A stretch of 64,000 bases of DNA from an uncultured Pseudomonadales bacterium (GTDB lineage Bacteria > Pseudomonadota > Gammaproteobacteria > Pseudomonadales > Porticoccaceae), in the NCBI GenBank assembly GCA_943846685.1, contig OX044363.1, forward strand, positions 910,001 to 974,000, written 5' to 3'. How positions within the stretch are numbered: the stretch's first letter is position 1; every line of letters begins with the position of its first letter. Under the pieces are notes generated by a model that did no database searches, was not told the DNA's origin, and saw only the letters and a list, made by a program, of their open reading frames with translations. This document shows, piece after piece, positions 16,981-26,960 of this stretch. The position numbers were made by a program, and so were the translations under genes.

Positions 16981-17802
16981 ATGGTTGAAGTAACAGCGAG
17001 AGAAAAACTCTATCGAGTGATTTTTGGCACAGACACAGTGGCGGGTCAGCGCTTCGATATTGCACTGATCTATCTGATTGTTCTGAGTGTATTGGCGATT
17101 ATTTTTGACTCTATAGAATCTGTACACAATCAGTTTGGGCACTGGCTATTTCGTCTGGAGTGGATTTTTACTCTGATGTTCACGGTGGAGTACTTTCTAA
17201 GGATTTACTCTTCCCCCAAGCGCTTGAGCTATATCTTTAGTTTTTACGGTCTGGTCGATCTGCTGGCAATACTGCCAACCTATCTGGCGATATTCCTGCC
17301 CGGTGCCAGCTATTGGTTGGTGCTGCGTCTGTTGCGGGTTCTGCGGGTGTTCCGCGTGCTTAAGCTGGTGCGCTATCTGTCCGAGGCGAATATTTTATTG
17401 CGCTCTATGTATGCGGCGCGGCGTAAGATTTTAGTGTTTTTTACCGCAGTATTTATTCTTAGCGTGCTGTTTGGCAGCCTGATGTTTTTTGTCGAGGGGC
17501 CGGATAACGGCTTTACCAGTATTCCGCGCAGTATCTACTGGACCATAGTGACGATTACCACAGTTGGCTATGGGGATATTACGCCACAGACTGGTTTGGG
17601 CCAGGTGATAGCAACCATGGCGATGTTGACTGGTTATTCGATTATCGCTATTCCCACGGGTATTTTTACCGCTGAAATTGCCCGTGAGATCAATGCCGAG
17701 AGCAGTCATAAGCGCTGCAATGTCTGCGAGCGCACTGGCCATCATCCGGATGCGGAGTACTGCTATCACTGTGGTGTGCTACTTCCTGAAGCGGATGTTT
17801 AA
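16981..17802 (+). CDS. Voltage-gated-type potassium channel with C-terminal zinc-ribbon-like tail
   Basis: The 273-residue six-helix channel has a voltage-sensor S4 with regularly spaced arginines (LRLLRVLRVFRVLKLVRYL, about residues 114-132). The pore loop carries the K+ filter TTVGYGDITPQ (about 193-203). S6 contains the TGYSIIAIPTGI stretch. The cytosolic end after S6 holds two CxxC pairs (CNVC and CYHC, in the last 35 residues), a zinc-ribbon-like knuckle. Family knowledge says Kv-like bacterial channels of this size conduct K+. The tail suggests metal or redox gating, which is inference. It converges on yifB with a 4-bp overlap. Confidence 0.9.
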   Translation: MVEVTAREKLYRVIFGTDTVAGQRFDIALIYLIVLSVLAIIFDSIESVHNQFGHWLFRLEWIFTLMFTVEYFLRIYSSPKRLSYIFSFYGLVDLLAILPTYLAIFLPGASYWLVLRLLRVLRVFRVLKLVRYLSEANILLRSMYAARRKILVFFTAVFILSVLFGSLMFFVEGPDNGFTSIPRSIYWTIVTITTVGYGDITPQTGLGQVIATMAMLTGYSIIAIPTGIFTAEIAREINAESSHKRCNVCERTGHHPDAEYCYHCGVLLPEADV

Positions 17803-19331
17803 TTGGTCTGCCTGGATTCAGAGGTGATTCTGTAGCTCAACGCCTCTTGATAGTCTTCGGTGGCAACTGTCTCCCTGCTCTCCAGATCGGCAATGCTTCG
17901 AGCCACTCGCAGTACGCGATAAAAGCCTCTGGTGGAGAGAGCGAAGCGATTGATAGCGCTGTCCATCAGGGTTTGCTGTTGACTATTTAGCGGGCAGATT
18001 GTTTTCAATTCCAGACTGCTCAACTGATTGTTAATTTTTCCCTGTCTATTTATTTGCCGTTCACGGGCAGCACTGATGCGCTGCTGTATTTGCTGATTGG
18101 ATTCTCCTTTAACTTGGGTTCGCTGATTTAACAGTTCGCGGTTTTCAATTTTGCTGACCTGCACCTGCAGGTCTATGCGGTCGAGAAGGGGTCCGGATAT
18201 TTTACTGCGATAGCGATTGATCTGGTCGGGGGTGCAGCTGCAGCGCTGGCTGCCAAGGAAACCGCAGGGGCAGGGGTTCATGGCGGCAATCAATTGAAAG
18301 TTGGCTGGGTAGCGAGACTGGGCGGCAACTCGCGAGATCATAATTTCACCAGACTCCATGGGCTCTCTTAATACTTCTAATACCTTGCGCGAAAATTCCG
18401 GTAATTCATCGAGAAATAATACCCCCTGATGGGCCAATGATATTTCTCCCGGGCGTGCATTGCTGCCGCCACCGACCAGTGCAGCAGCGGAGGCGGTGTG
18501 GTGGGGTGCACGAAATGGCCGTGAGTTTATTTCTGCCCTCATTCCTTTGCCGGCCACTGAATAGATGGCTGCAACTTCTAAGGCTTGCTGATTGGTTAGT
18601 GCCGGCAGAATCCCCGGCAGGCGACTGGCGAGCATGGTTTTGCCGGTGCCCGGTGGGCCGTAAAAGAGTAGGTTATGGCCGCCGGTTGCAGAAATTTCCA
18701 GTGCTCGTTTGGCGTGGTGCTGACCAATTACTTCATTGAGTTCAGCAGATGGTTTTTTAGGGGATTTCGGGTTAGCGGTTGGTTGGCTAAATAAGGTTTT
18801 TGCTAATGGTTGTAATAGCTGACGCTGATGAAGATGTGCAGAGATTTCCAGTAGGTGTTTGGCGGGTAGTATTGCGAGTTCGTCGACTAAAGAGGCTTCG
18901 CGGGCATTGTCGCTGCCGATAATTAACTGTTTTTTACGGCTTGCGCAGCCCAACGCTGCGGGAAGAACAGCATCTACCGGGCGGATTTCGCCAGAGAGTG
19001 CCAGCTCGCCGATAAATTCATAGTCTTCCAGTTGCTCGCGGGGAATCTGTTCGGAGGCGGCAAGAATAGCGATGGCAATGGCGATATCAAAGCGGCTTCC
19101 CTCTTTGGGCAGTTCGGCGGGGGCTAGATTGACGGTGATGCGTCTGGCGGGAAAGTCAAAGTGGGAATTGATGATGGCACTACGCACGCGGTCTTTACTT
19201 TCTTTAACCGCGGTCTCCGGCAGGCCGACCATATGAAAGCTGGGCAGGCCGTTGGAAAGATGGGCTTCGATGGAGACCAGCGGCGCATTGATCCCCAGTT
19301 TGGCGCGCGTATAGACCACGGCTAGTGACAT
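17799..19331 (-). CDS. comM: YifB/ComM family AAA ATPase (Mg-chelatase-like)
   Basis: The 510-residue protein has an N-terminal ChlI-associated domain (IEAHLSNGLPSFHMVGLPETAVKESKDRVRSA), then the AAA domain with Walker A FYGPPGTGKT, Walker B GVLFLDELPEF, sensor and arginine-finger parts, and a C-terminal Mg-chelatase lid. The signature RPFRAPHHTASAAALVGG is typical of YifB/ComM. ComM is a branch-migration helicase needed for integrating foreign DNA during natural transformation in other gammaproteobacteria. Whether this organism is competent cannot be judged here. Convergent with the K+ channel, 4-bp overlap. Confidence 0.95.
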   Translation of the reverse strand: MSLAVVYTRAKLGINAPLVSIEAHLSNGLPSFHMVGLPETAVKESKDRVRSAIINSHFDFPARRITVNLAPAELPKEGSRFDIAIAIAILAASEQIPREQLEDYEFIGELALSGEIRPVDAVLPAALGCASRKKQLIIGSDNAREASLVDELAILPAKHLLEISAHLHQRQLLQPLAKTLFSQPTANPKSPKKPSAELNEVIGQHHAKRALEISATGGHNLLFYGPPGTGKTMLASRLPGILPALTNQQALEVAAIYSVAGKGMRAEINSRPFRAPHHTASAAALVGGGSNARPGEISLAHQGVLFLDELPEFSRKVLEVLREPMESGEIMISRVAAQSRYPANFQLIAAMNPCPCGFLGSQRCSCTPDQINRYRSKISGPLLDRIDLQVQVSKIENRELLNQRTQVKGESNQQIQQRISAARERQINRQGKINNQLSSLELKTICPLNSQQQTLMDSAINRFALSTRGFYRVLRVARSIADLESRETVATEDYQEALSYRITSESRQTN

Positions 19332-19393
19332 AACATACCTCCCTGTATGTTGTTTTTATACTGCTGGCGGTAGCAGTTGCCTGTAGATGTTTT

Positions 19394-19669
19394 CTACTTG
19401 GCGGTCAGTTGAAGAATGGTTTCTTCGAGTTCGGCTATCTGTTGTTCAAGGTTGTCGAGCTTTTCGCGAGAGCGGCTGAGTACCGCTTGCTGGGTATCAA
19501 ATTCTTCTCTGCTGACCAGATTCATTTTTTGCAGGGCGCTGGTCATAGCGGAGCGTATTTGCATCTGCACCTCGTCACCCAGTGCCTGGGCACCTGGAAC
19601 AAAGGCTTGATTAAACTGCTTTATCAATTGGTTGACTAGATTTTCTGGATTGAAATTGTCCTGATTCAA
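19394..19669 (-). CDS. ubiK: Ubiquinone biosynthesis accessory factor UbiK
   Basis: The 91-residue YqiC/BMFP family member has an amphipathic helical N terminus and a C-terminal coiled coil (ELDNLEQQIAELEETILQL type). UbiK pairs with UbiJ to deliver lipids to the soluble ubiquinone-synthesis complex. It lies 62 bp upstream of yifB on the same strand, an arrangement seen in related genomes. Confidence 0.9.
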   Translation of the reverse strand: MNQDNFNPENLVNQLIKQFNQAFVPGAQALGDEVQMQIRSAMTSALQKMNLVSREEFDTQQAVLSRSREKLDNLEQQIAELEETILQLTAK

Positions 19670-19987
19670 CGGTCTGTCTCCTGCCTGTAGATTTTACGAT
19701 GCGAGGCAGTTTAACAAATTGCACCTCAATGCCCCAGAGTTTCGCGGTTTATGTGATCTGTATCTGCAGTCTGTCCATATTGGTGCGTTTTTGCTCATGG
19801 CGGGTCGGTTTTGCGCACTATTTTAGTTCTCAGTTGATTTGTTTACCTCAATATCTCTGCAAATAGCCATAAACAGCCATATATACAGTGAAAGTAAATG
19901 TTGGCACGGTATGTGCATTTACGATTGCGTTACACAAGAAAAACAACAATTCACTTTTTTAAATTTAATGTATCTTGGGAGATCATT
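19670..19987. other. Divergent control region between ubiK and the TorF-type porin
   Basis: This 318-bp gap contains the start signals of ubiK (minus strand) and the leader of the porin gene (plus strand). The recognisable element is the sigma-54-like promoter at 19901-19917. I see no open reading frame or repeat here. Bases 19898-19987 are open in the porin frame, but the signal peptide places the start at 19988. Confidence 0.7.
19901..19917 (+). promoter_or_regulatory. Sigma-54 (RpoN) promoter candidate for the porin-glnK-amtB-glnK module
   Basis: TTGGCACGGTATGTGCA matches the sigma-54 consensus YTGGCACGRNNNTTGCW except for one base (G for T at the first T of TTGC). The GG (-24) and GC (-12) dinucleotides have the required 12-base separation. 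It lies about 70 bp before the porin ATG. Nitrogen-control promoters of this type commonly drive glnK-amtB (established for enterobacteria). An NtrC site was not identified. Confidence 0.7.
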
Positions 19988-20650
19988 ATGAAATTTGCTA
20001 AATCTGCTTTATTCGCTGCAACTATGTTGTCAGCTGTATCTGCATCTGCTGTTGAAGTATCTGGCAACGTTGCTGTTGGTTCTGACTACTTTTTCCGTGG
20101 TGTTGATCAGTCTGGCGGCGCAGCTATCTCTGGTGGCTTTGATGCTAGCTTTGAAAACGGTGTCTATGTAGGTACTTGGGCTTCAAGTGTTGGTTTCGGT
20201 GCTGATGATGCTGGTAATGTTGGTGGTTTAGAGCTGGACTACTATGTTGGTTACGGCGGTTCTATCTCTGAGTCAGTTAGCTATGATCTGGGTTACGTCT
20301 ACTACGGCTACCCACAAAACGCTAGCGCAGAAGAGTTTGAAGAGTTCTACGGCAGCGTTTCTTTCAGTGATATTACTGTTGGATTTGCTACTTCAAGCGA
20401 CTGGTACAACTCAACTGGAAGCTACACATACTTCTATGCTGACTACGGTATGGCGCTGACTGAAGATTACAGCCTGGGTTTCCACTACGGCACATCTTCA
20501 GCTGACGACGCAGCTAATGAATATGCTGATTACTCGATTTCTCTGAGTACTGAGGCAGTTGGTCTTGGTTTTGATCTTAGTCTGATCTCAACCGATAACG
20601 ACGATTATGCAGATAATGAACTTGTATTGACCATTTCAAAATCTTTGTAA
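19988..20650 (+). CDS. TorF family putative porin
   Basis: The 220-residue outer-membrane beta-barrel begins with signal peptide MKFAKSALFAATMLSAVSASA. The mature start VEVSGNVAVGSDYFFRGVDQS and the alternating aromatic strands (DLGYVYYGYP, SYTYFYADYGM) match the TorF/TIGR02001 family. The start is ATG 19988. The family often lies beside glnK-amtB in gammaproteobacteria (from memory), so a role in uptake of small nitrogen compounds across the outer membrane is plausible but unproven. A sigma-54-like promoter lies about 70 bp upstream. Confidence 0.87.
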   Translation: MKFAKSALFAATMLSAVSASAVEVSGNVAVGSDYFFRGVDQSGGAAISGGFDASFENGVYVGTWASSVGFGADDAGNVGGLELDYYVGYGGSISESVSYDLGYVYYGYPQNASAEEFEEFYGSVSFSDITVGFATSSDWYNSTGSYTYFYADYGMALTEDYSLGFHYGTSSADDAANEYADYSISLSTEAVGLGFDLSLISTDNDDYADNELVLTISKSL

Positions 20651-20661
20651 TTTCGCATTAA

Positions 20662-21060
<399 letters not shown>

Positions 21061-21074
21061 CAGGAGAATAAACA

Positions 21075-22325
21075 ATGAATTCCGATATAATTGAAGTCAA
21101 ATACGCACTAGACACATTCTATTTCCTGATGTCTGGTGTACTGGTAATGTGGATGGCAGCTGGTTTCTCAATGCTGGAAGCTGGTCTGGTTCGTTCAAAG
21201 AACACCACAGAAATTCTTACTAAAAACGTTGCCCTGTTTGCAGTTTCTTGCTGTATGTACATGGTGATGGGTTACGCCATTATGTACGGCGGCAGTGCCG
21301 GCGGCATCCTTCCTGATCAGTGGTTCGGTAACATTATTGGCAATGCTACTACTGAAGAAGTACTGGCTAGCAATGGTGATACTTATTACTCAGGCGCGTC
21401 TGACTTCTTCTTCCAGGTAGTGTTTGTTGCAACTGCAATGTCTATTGTTTCTGGTGCTGTTGCTGAGCGTATGAAGCTTTGGTCTTTCCTTGCATTTGCT
21501 ATCGTAATGACCGGTTTCATCTATCCGTTACAGGGTATGTGGAAGTGGGGCGGCGGTTTCCTTGACGTTGCTGGTTTCCAAGATTTTGCAGGTTCTGGTG
21601 TTGTTCACCTCTGTGGTGCTACTGCTGCTCTGTCTGGTGTGCTGCTACTTGGCGCTCGTAAAGGCAAGTACTCTGCAGACGGAAAAGTTAATGCGATTCC
21701 AGGTGCCAATATGCCTTTAGCGGCAATCGGTATGTTCATCCTGTGGATGGGCTGGTTCGGATTCAACGGCGGTTCTGAGTTGATGGTTTCTAATATTGCT
21801 GAAGCTAACGCAGTATCTGACGTGTTTGTTAACACTAACGCAGCAGCTTGCGGTGGTTTGATTGCAGCGCTTGTTCTGGCTCAGTTACTGTTCGGCAAGG
21901 CTGATCTGACTATGGCTGTTAACGGTGCACTGGCAGGTCTGGTCGCTATTACTGCTGAGCCTCTTAACTGGACTGGCGGTGCTGCTACTCTAGTTGGTGC
22001 TGTTGGTGGTGTGATTGTTGTTCTGTCGGTAACTCTGATGGACAAGATCAAGATTGATGATCCTGTTGGCGCAATCTCTGTGCACGGTGTTGTAGGTATC
22101 TGGGGTCTGCTCGCAGTATGTTTCTCGGGCAACGAAAGTGCCACTCTCGTAGGCCAGTTGACTGGTATCGCAGTGATCTTTGCCTGGACTTTCGTAGCCA
22201 GCTTTATCACTTGGTACATCCTTAAGATGGTTGTCGGTATCCGTGTTAGCGAAGAAGCTGAATTCGAAGGCGTTGACGTCAGCGAATGTGGTATCGAAGC
22301 TTACCCTGAGTTTACTAACAACTAG
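21075..22325 (+). CDS. amtB: Ammonium transporter AmtB
   Basis: The 416-residue, eleven-helix ammonium channel has the pore twin histidines visible as H178 (GVVHLCGATAALSG) and H337 (SVHGVVGIWG). The family signature DFAGSGVVH is present. It begins MNSDIIEVKYALDTFYFLMS without an obvious cleavable signal peptide, unlike E. coli AmtB. The C-terminal tail after the last helix (EEAEFEGVDVSECGIEAYPE) is the region that interacts with GlnK. It sits between two glnK copies and ends with a strong terminator. Confidence 0.97.
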   Translation: MNSDIIEVKYALDTFYFLMSGVLVMWMAAGFSMLEAGLVRSKNTTEILTKNVALFAVSCCMYMVMGYAIMYGGSAGGILPDQWFGNIIGNATTEEVLASNGDTYYSGASDFFFQVVFVATAMSIVSGAVAERMKLWSFLAFAIVMTGFIYPLQGMWKWGGGFLDVAGFQDFAGSGVVHLCGATAALSGVLLLGARKGKYSADGKVNAIPGANMPLAAIGMFILWMGWFGFNGGSELMVSNIAEANAVSDVFVNTNAAACGGLIAALVLAQLLFGKADLTMAVNGALAGLVAITAEPLNWTGGAATLVGAVGGVIVVLSVTLMDKIKIDDPVGAISVHGVVGIWGLLAVCFSGNESATLVGQLTGIAVIFAWTFVASFITWYILKMVVGIRVSEEAEFEGVDVSECGIEAYPEFTNN

Positions 22326-22348
22326 TAGTCTCCTTTCGTTACATTCTT

Positions 22349-22383
22349 CCGGGGTCTCCTTTTCAGGGGCCCCGGTTTTTTTT
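22349..22383 (+). terminator. Rho-independent terminator after amtB
   Basis: The stem CCGGGG (22349-22354) / CCCCGG (22370-22375) has additional pairing inside the arm and is followed by eight T. It should separate glnK1-amtB from the second glnK. Confidence 0.88.
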
Positions 22384-22393
22384 GCCTGCGATT

Positions 22394-22417
22394 TATACGC
22401 CATATTAAGTGCGTATA
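22394..22417. repeat. Inverted repeat upstream of the second glnK
   Basis: TATACGC (22394-22400) and GCGTATA (22411-22417) form a perfect 7-bp dyad with a 10-base centre. A 12-bp direct repeat GAACTTGATAGA follows in the same intergenic gap. It could be an operator. No known regulator site was recognised, and I found no sigma-54 match for this gene. Confidence 0.35.
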
Positions 22418-22518
22418 AGTTGCTGGCGAACTTGATAGAGAACTTGATAGAAAGATTTAAACGGTCAATACTCTTATACAGAGATGCAATTTATCGATGA
22501 AACAGGTATCTTTGCTGA

Positions 22519-22887
<369 letters not shown>

Positions 22888-22908
22888 TAGTGCTTGTTTA
22901 GTAGTACT

Positions 22909-22942
22909 TATATAAAGAGGGCAATGGATTGTCCTTTATATA
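22909..22942 (+). terminator. Long hairpin after the second glnK
   Basis: TATATAAAG (22909-22917) pairs with CTTTATATA (22934-22942), and the inner bases GGCAAT/ATTGTC extend the stem with a G-T wobble. There is no T run, so termination by this structure alone is uncertain. Confidence 0.45.
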
Positions 22943-23043
22943 GTTAATATAAAGCTGTGAGTTAATCACTGTCGGGAACCCTTCCCAGATTGTAGACTCA
23001 AACTCAGGACTCAACCCTTTCATACTCTCAATTAATATTTAGG

Positions 23044-23823
23044 ATGGTACCCTTGGTTTCTTCAACACTTAGATCAATCTTTATTCTAGGGCTTAGCGCC
23101 TTGCTGACTCTTCCTGCATTTGCTGAGGCTGAAGCAAAGGCAGCAGCAGACCCCGCCACTGTTATTGTGCAAAAGCTTTCAGCGGTAAGACCAGATCTTG
23201 GCTTCAAAGTGTTGGGTGAATCTTCAATGCCGGGTATGTATGAAGTACAGGTCGACGGTGGGCCAATATTATTTGTTGCTAAAGATGGCAGTCATTTTAT
23301 TGATGGCAATCTCTATCAAATTACCCCGACCCAGTTTGTTGATATTAAAGAAATCCGCATGACTGCCATGCGCCGTCAAATATTTGCCACCTATAACACC
23401 GACGATATGATTGTGTTTAAGCCTCAGGGCGAGACAAAAGCGATTATCAATGTCTTTACTGATATTGACTGTGGCTACTGCCGTAAACTCCACAAAGAAG
23501 TACCCATGCTGAATGCTATGGGCGTAGAGGTTCGTTATCTGGCCTACCCCCGTGCAGGTGTGGAATCTGATTCCTACTCGAAGATAGCCACCGCCTGGTG
23601 TGCTGAGGACCCCAATCAAGCCTTGACCGATTTTAAAACTGGCAAGAATCCCAGCTTCGCAGTCTGCGATGATAATCCTGTTGCAAGCCAGTTTGCTCTG
23701 GGGGGCACTATAGGTGTTAATGGAACCCCGGCCACTGTTCTGATGGATGGAACATTGCTTCCCGGTTACCGAACCGCCGCTGATTTTGCACAACTTCTTG
23801 GCTTAGATGTTCAAGCGAACTGA
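23044..23823 (+). CDS. dsbC: Thiol:disulfide interchange protein DsbC
   Basis: This periplasmic disulfide isomerase has 259 residues, with a signal peptide ending near PAFAEA, an N-terminal dimerisation domain, and a thioredoxin domain with the DsbC active site C143-Gly-Tyr-C146. The cis-Pro loop is visible as NGTPAT. A TTG at 23053 is better spaced from TAGGA than the ATG at 23044, so the true start could be there. The dsbC-hom-thrC order matches Pseudomonas and relatives. Confidence 0.93.
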   Translation: MVPLVSSTLRSIFILGLSALLTLPAFAEAEAKAAADPATVIVQKLSAVRPDLGFKVLGESSMPGMYEVQVDGGPILFVAKDGSHFIDGNLYQITPTQFVDIKEIRMTAMRRQIFATYNTDDMIVFKPQGETKAIINVFTDIDCGYCRKLHKEVPMLNAMGVEVRYLAYPRAGVESDSYSKIATAWCAEDPNQALTDFKTGKNPSFAVCDDNPVASQFALGGTIGVNGTPATVLMDGTLLPGYRTAADFAQLLGLDVQAN

Positions 23824-23968
23824 TTTCGAGTCATTCTAACGTTATAATATCGCAGCATTAGGCTGTCTTGACGTTCCTCTGATTGACAGGGGAGGGTCAG
23901 GCATTTAATGTTGCTCGTCATTTTATTCACACAGATTTATTCATACAGAGTTAATTCGGGGAAATACG

Positions 23969-25276
23969 TTGAGATTGGTAAAAGTTGGCATTTGCGGGTT
24001 GGGCACAGTTGGCTCTGGAACTATCAATCTTCTGCAGCGTAATTCAGAGTTAATTAATCCGCGTTCAAACTGTGAAATTATTGTTTCACAGGTCGGTGCG
24101 CGTCGAGATAATCCCAATTGCGATACCTCATCCTTAAATGTCTCTCGAGATATTTTTGATGTGGCTAAAAACCCAGATATAGACATTGTTGTCGAACTGA
24201 TTGGCGGCACCACAGTTGCTCGCGATCTAGTGATGACCGCATTGAAAAATGGCAAACATGTTGTCACTGCCAACAAGGCGCTGATTGCCGAGCACGGCAT
24301 GGAGATTTTTGCCTACGCCGAGTCGCGCAATCTAATCGTCGCCTATGAAGCTGCCGTAGCTGGGGGTATTCCTATTATTAAAGGCCTGCGCGAAGGTCTC
24401 TCCGGCAATCAGGTTAACTGGATGGCGGGCATTATTAATGGCACCACCAACTTTATTCTTTCAGAGATGGACAGCAAAGGTCGTGAGTTTTCCGATGTGC
24501 TGGTTGAAGCTCAGGAAAAGGGTTATGCAGAAGCCGATCCAACCTTTGATGTTGAGGGAATTGATGCGGCACATAAATTGGTTATTCTCGCGTCGATAGC
24601 CTTTGCTATGCCACTGGATAGCAAACAAATATTTACCGATGGCATTACCAAGCTGCAGCCACAGGATGTCTCCTATGCCCGCGAGCTGGGTTATGCGGTT
24701 AAGCATCTGGGTATTGCTCGTCAAACGGAGCAGGGCGTGGAAATTCGCGTGCATCCAACGCTAGTGCCTAAAAACTGCCTGATTGCCGGTGTTGATGATG
24801 TCTTAAACGCGGTAATGGTCAATGCCGATGCGGTCGGAACCACTTTGTTCTATGGCCCCGGAGCAGGTGCAGAGCCCACAGCCTCTTCGGTAGTGGCAGA
24901 TATTATTGATGTGGCGCGCACCATGGACAGCAACCCAGATAGCTGGGTTCCAGCGCTGGGCGTTAAGACTGATGCCCTTGATCCACGCCAGATTCTAGAT
25001 ATTCAAGATATCGAAACCAGCTTTTATATGCGATTTTCTGCCCTCGATAAGCCCGGTGTGCTATCTACGATTACCAAGATTATGGCCGATGCCGGTATCA
25101 GCATTGAGGCGATTGTGCAGAAAGAGCAGCCAGCGACTGAAGAGTATGTCGACGTTATTATCCTGACCAATGTAACCTATGAGAAATCACTGGATGCAGC
25201 GGTTGAAAATATAGAAAAACTTGAAACAGTGCGCGGCAACGTAAGCTTTATCCGCGTCGAACATTTGGACCAGTAA
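23969..25276 (+). CDS. hom: Homoserine dehydrogenase
   Basis: Hom reduces aspartate semialdehyde to homoserine for threonine and methionine. It starts at TTG 23969 after GGGGAAA. The 435 residues include the NAD(P) loop VGICGLGTVGSGT, the catalytic domain with GIINGTTNFILSEM and GYAEADPTFDVEG, and a C-terminal ACT domain (YMRFSALDKPGVLSTITKIM) that would sense threonine. It is the monofunctional form, not fused to aspartokinase. The stop at 25276 abuts the thrC ATG with no gap, suggesting coupled translation. Confidence 0.96.
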   Translation: MRLVKVGICGLGTVGSGTINLLQRNSELINPRSNCEIIVSQVGARRDNPNCDTSSLNVSRDIFDVAKNPDIDIVVELIGGTTVARDLVMTALKNGKHVVTANKALIAEHGMEIFAYAESRNLIVAYEAAVAGGIPIIKGLREGLSGNQVNWMAGIINGTTNFILSEMDSKGREFSDVLVEAQEKGYAEADPTFDVEGIDAAHKLVILASIAFAMPLDSKQIFTDGITKLQPQDVSYARELGYAVKHLGIARQTEQGVEIRVHPTLVPKNCLIAGVDDVLNAVMVNADAVGTTLFYGPGAGAEPTASSVVADIIDVARTMDSNPDSWVPALGVKTDALDPRQILDIQDIETSFYMRFSALDKPGVLSTITKIMADAGISIEAIVQKEQPATEEYVDVIILTNVTYEKSLDAAVENIEKLETVRGNVSFIRVEHLDQ

Positions 25277-26674
25277 ATGAAATATATCAGTACCAGAGGC
25301 GGCGGTGAGCCACAAAATTTCGAAGACGTTGTACTAACCGGTCTAGCACCAGACGGCGGACTTTATGTGCCTCAGGAATTGCCGAAATTTAGTCCTGAAG
25401 AAATTGCTTCGTGGGCGGGCCTCTCCTATCAGGATCTGGCCTTAAAGATTATTACTCCGTTTGTCGATGGAGCAATTCCCCAGGCTGATCTCAAACAGTT
25501 AATTGATAAGTCCTATTCGACCTTCCGTCACGGTGGTATTGCACCGCTGATTCAGACCGGTCACAACGAATGGATTATGGAGCTGTTTCACGGCCCGACG
25601 CTGGCATTTAAAGATTTTGCTCTGCAGTTCTTGGGTAACTTGCTCGACTATATTCTGGAGAAGCGCGACCAGAAAGTGGTGATTATGGGTGCCACCTCTG
25701 GTGATACTGGATCAGCGGCTATTGAAGGCTGCCGTCGCTGCGAGAATATCGATATCTTTATTCTCCATCCCCACAACCGTGTCTCGGAAGTTCAGCGTCG
25801 TCAGATGACCACAGTTGCAGGCGATAATATTCACAATATTGCGATGCACGGCAACTTTGATGACTGTCAGAATATGGTTAAGGCGAGCTTTGCCGATCAG
25901 TCATTCCTGCCGGAAGGTCGCCAGTTAGCCGCGGTTAACTCGATTAACTGGGCGCGAATTATGGCTCAGATTGTCTATTATTTTTGGGCATCCCTGTCAC
26001 TGGGTGGCCCTCAGCGAAAAGTCTCTTTCTCGGTGCCGACTGGAAACTTTGGCGATATCTTTGCCGGTTATCTGGCCCACAAAATGGGCTTGCCTATCGA
26101 ACAGTTGGTGATTGCCACCAACCAGAACGATATCTTGCACCGCTGCATCAGCGACAATGATCACAGTACTCGCCCACTCGAACAGAGTCTGGCGCCGAGT
26201 ATGGATATTATGATCTCCAGTAACTTTGAGCGTCTGTTGTTTGATCTCTATGATCGCGATGGCGCTGCTATTGCAGAGTTAATGAAAGATGCCAAAGCAG
26301 GGCATATGCAACTGAGTGACTCTGCACTGGTTGAAGCGCGCAAGTTATTCTCCAGCTATCGCTGCGATAATAAAGGCATGCTTGGGATGATTAGCTCGGT
26401 CTATAAGGAGAGCGATTATCTGATGGATCCGCACACCGCGATTGGTCTTGATGCCGCTCGTCACTGTCGCGCCAATCTTGAAACACCCATGGTAACGTTG
26501 GCGACTGCACATCCTGCCAAGTTCCCGGATGCGGTTAGGGAAGCGGGTTACCCGACTGATCCTGAATTGCCGACCCATATGGCCGATCTCTTTGAGCGTG
26601 ATGAGCGTTTTAGCATATTAGATAATGATCAGGATGCGGTGCAGCAGTTTATTGCGGATCATATTACTGCCTGA
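25277..26674 (+). CDS. thrC: Threonine synthase
   Basis: This PLP enzyme converts O-phosphohomoserine to threonine. The 465-residue form carries the short N-terminal block MKYISTRGGGEPQNFEDVVL. The PLP lysine is probably K112 in GPTLAFKDFALQ. Glycine-rich cofactor contacts appear as GATSGDTGSAA and SVPTGNFGD. It begins immediately after hom. The 3' gap carries intergenic repeats, with no simple terminator. Confidence 0.96.
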   Translation: MKYISTRGGGEPQNFEDVVLTGLAPDGGLYVPQELPKFSPEEIASWAGLSYQDLALKIITPFVDGAIPQADLKQLIDKSYSTFRHGGIAPLIQTGHNEWIMELFHGPTLAFKDFALQFLGNLLDYILEKRDQKVVIMGATSGDTGSAAIEGCRRCENIDIFILHPHNRVSEVQRRQMTTVAGDNIHNIAMHGNFDDCQNMVKASFADQSFLPEGRQLAAVNSINWARIMAQIVYYFWASLSLGGPQRKVSFSVPTGNFGDIFAGYLAHKMGLPIEQLVIATNQNDILHRCISDNDHSTRPLEQSLAPSMDIMISSNFERLLFDLYDRDGAAIAELMKDAKAGHMQLSDSALVEARKLFSSYRCDNKGMLGMISSVYKESDYLMDPHTAIGLDAARHCRANLETPMVTLATAHPAKFPDAVREAGYPTDPELPTHMADLFERDERFSILDNDQDAVQQFIADHITA

Positions 26675-26679
26675 TTTTT

Positions 26680-26931
26680 TCATCCTGAACGCAGGTGAAG
26701 AATCTCTTGGTACTGGACGAGGTCCTTCGGCTTCGCTCAGGATGACGGATTACTAAACTAAACCGTTGTCATTTTGATCGAGCACTAAACCACTGTTCAT
26801 TCTGACAGAGCCGCTCAAAATGTTATCCCGACAGAGCCGCTCAAAATGTCATCCCGACAGAGCGAAGCGACGAGGGACCTCTTGCCGCTTGCAGAGATCT
26901 CTCACAGTCGTTCGAGATGACAGCCCTCACC
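26680..26931. repeat. Intergenic repeat cluster A (TCATCCTGA family)
   Basis: Two palindromic units lie in the 360-bp gap between thrC and bioB. Unit 1 (about 26680-26746) begins with CATCCTGAACGCAG and ends in the inverted form GCTTCGCTCAGGATGAC. Unit 2 (about 26848-26922) starts TCATCCCGACAGAGCG and ends CGAGATGAC. Between them a short stretch, CCGACAGAGCCGCTCAAAATG or a close variant, occurs in tandem. Units of the same family recur in the five other clusters. Confidence 0.8.
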
Positions 26932-26960
26932 GTTAACCAAAATAAACAAATATGGTTGAC
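26932..26960 (+). promoter_or_regulatory. Probable BirA operator upstream of bioB
   Basis: The dyad GTTAACC (26932-26938) / GGTTGAC (26954-26960) has a 15-bp AT-rich spacer. It resembles the proteobacterial BirA box, whose half sites are of the TTGTAAACC type with a similar spacer (established). It overlaps the -35 box of the bioB promoter, where a biotin-BirA repressor would block RNA polymerase. That birA is present elsewhere in the genome is inferred. Confidence 0.65.
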
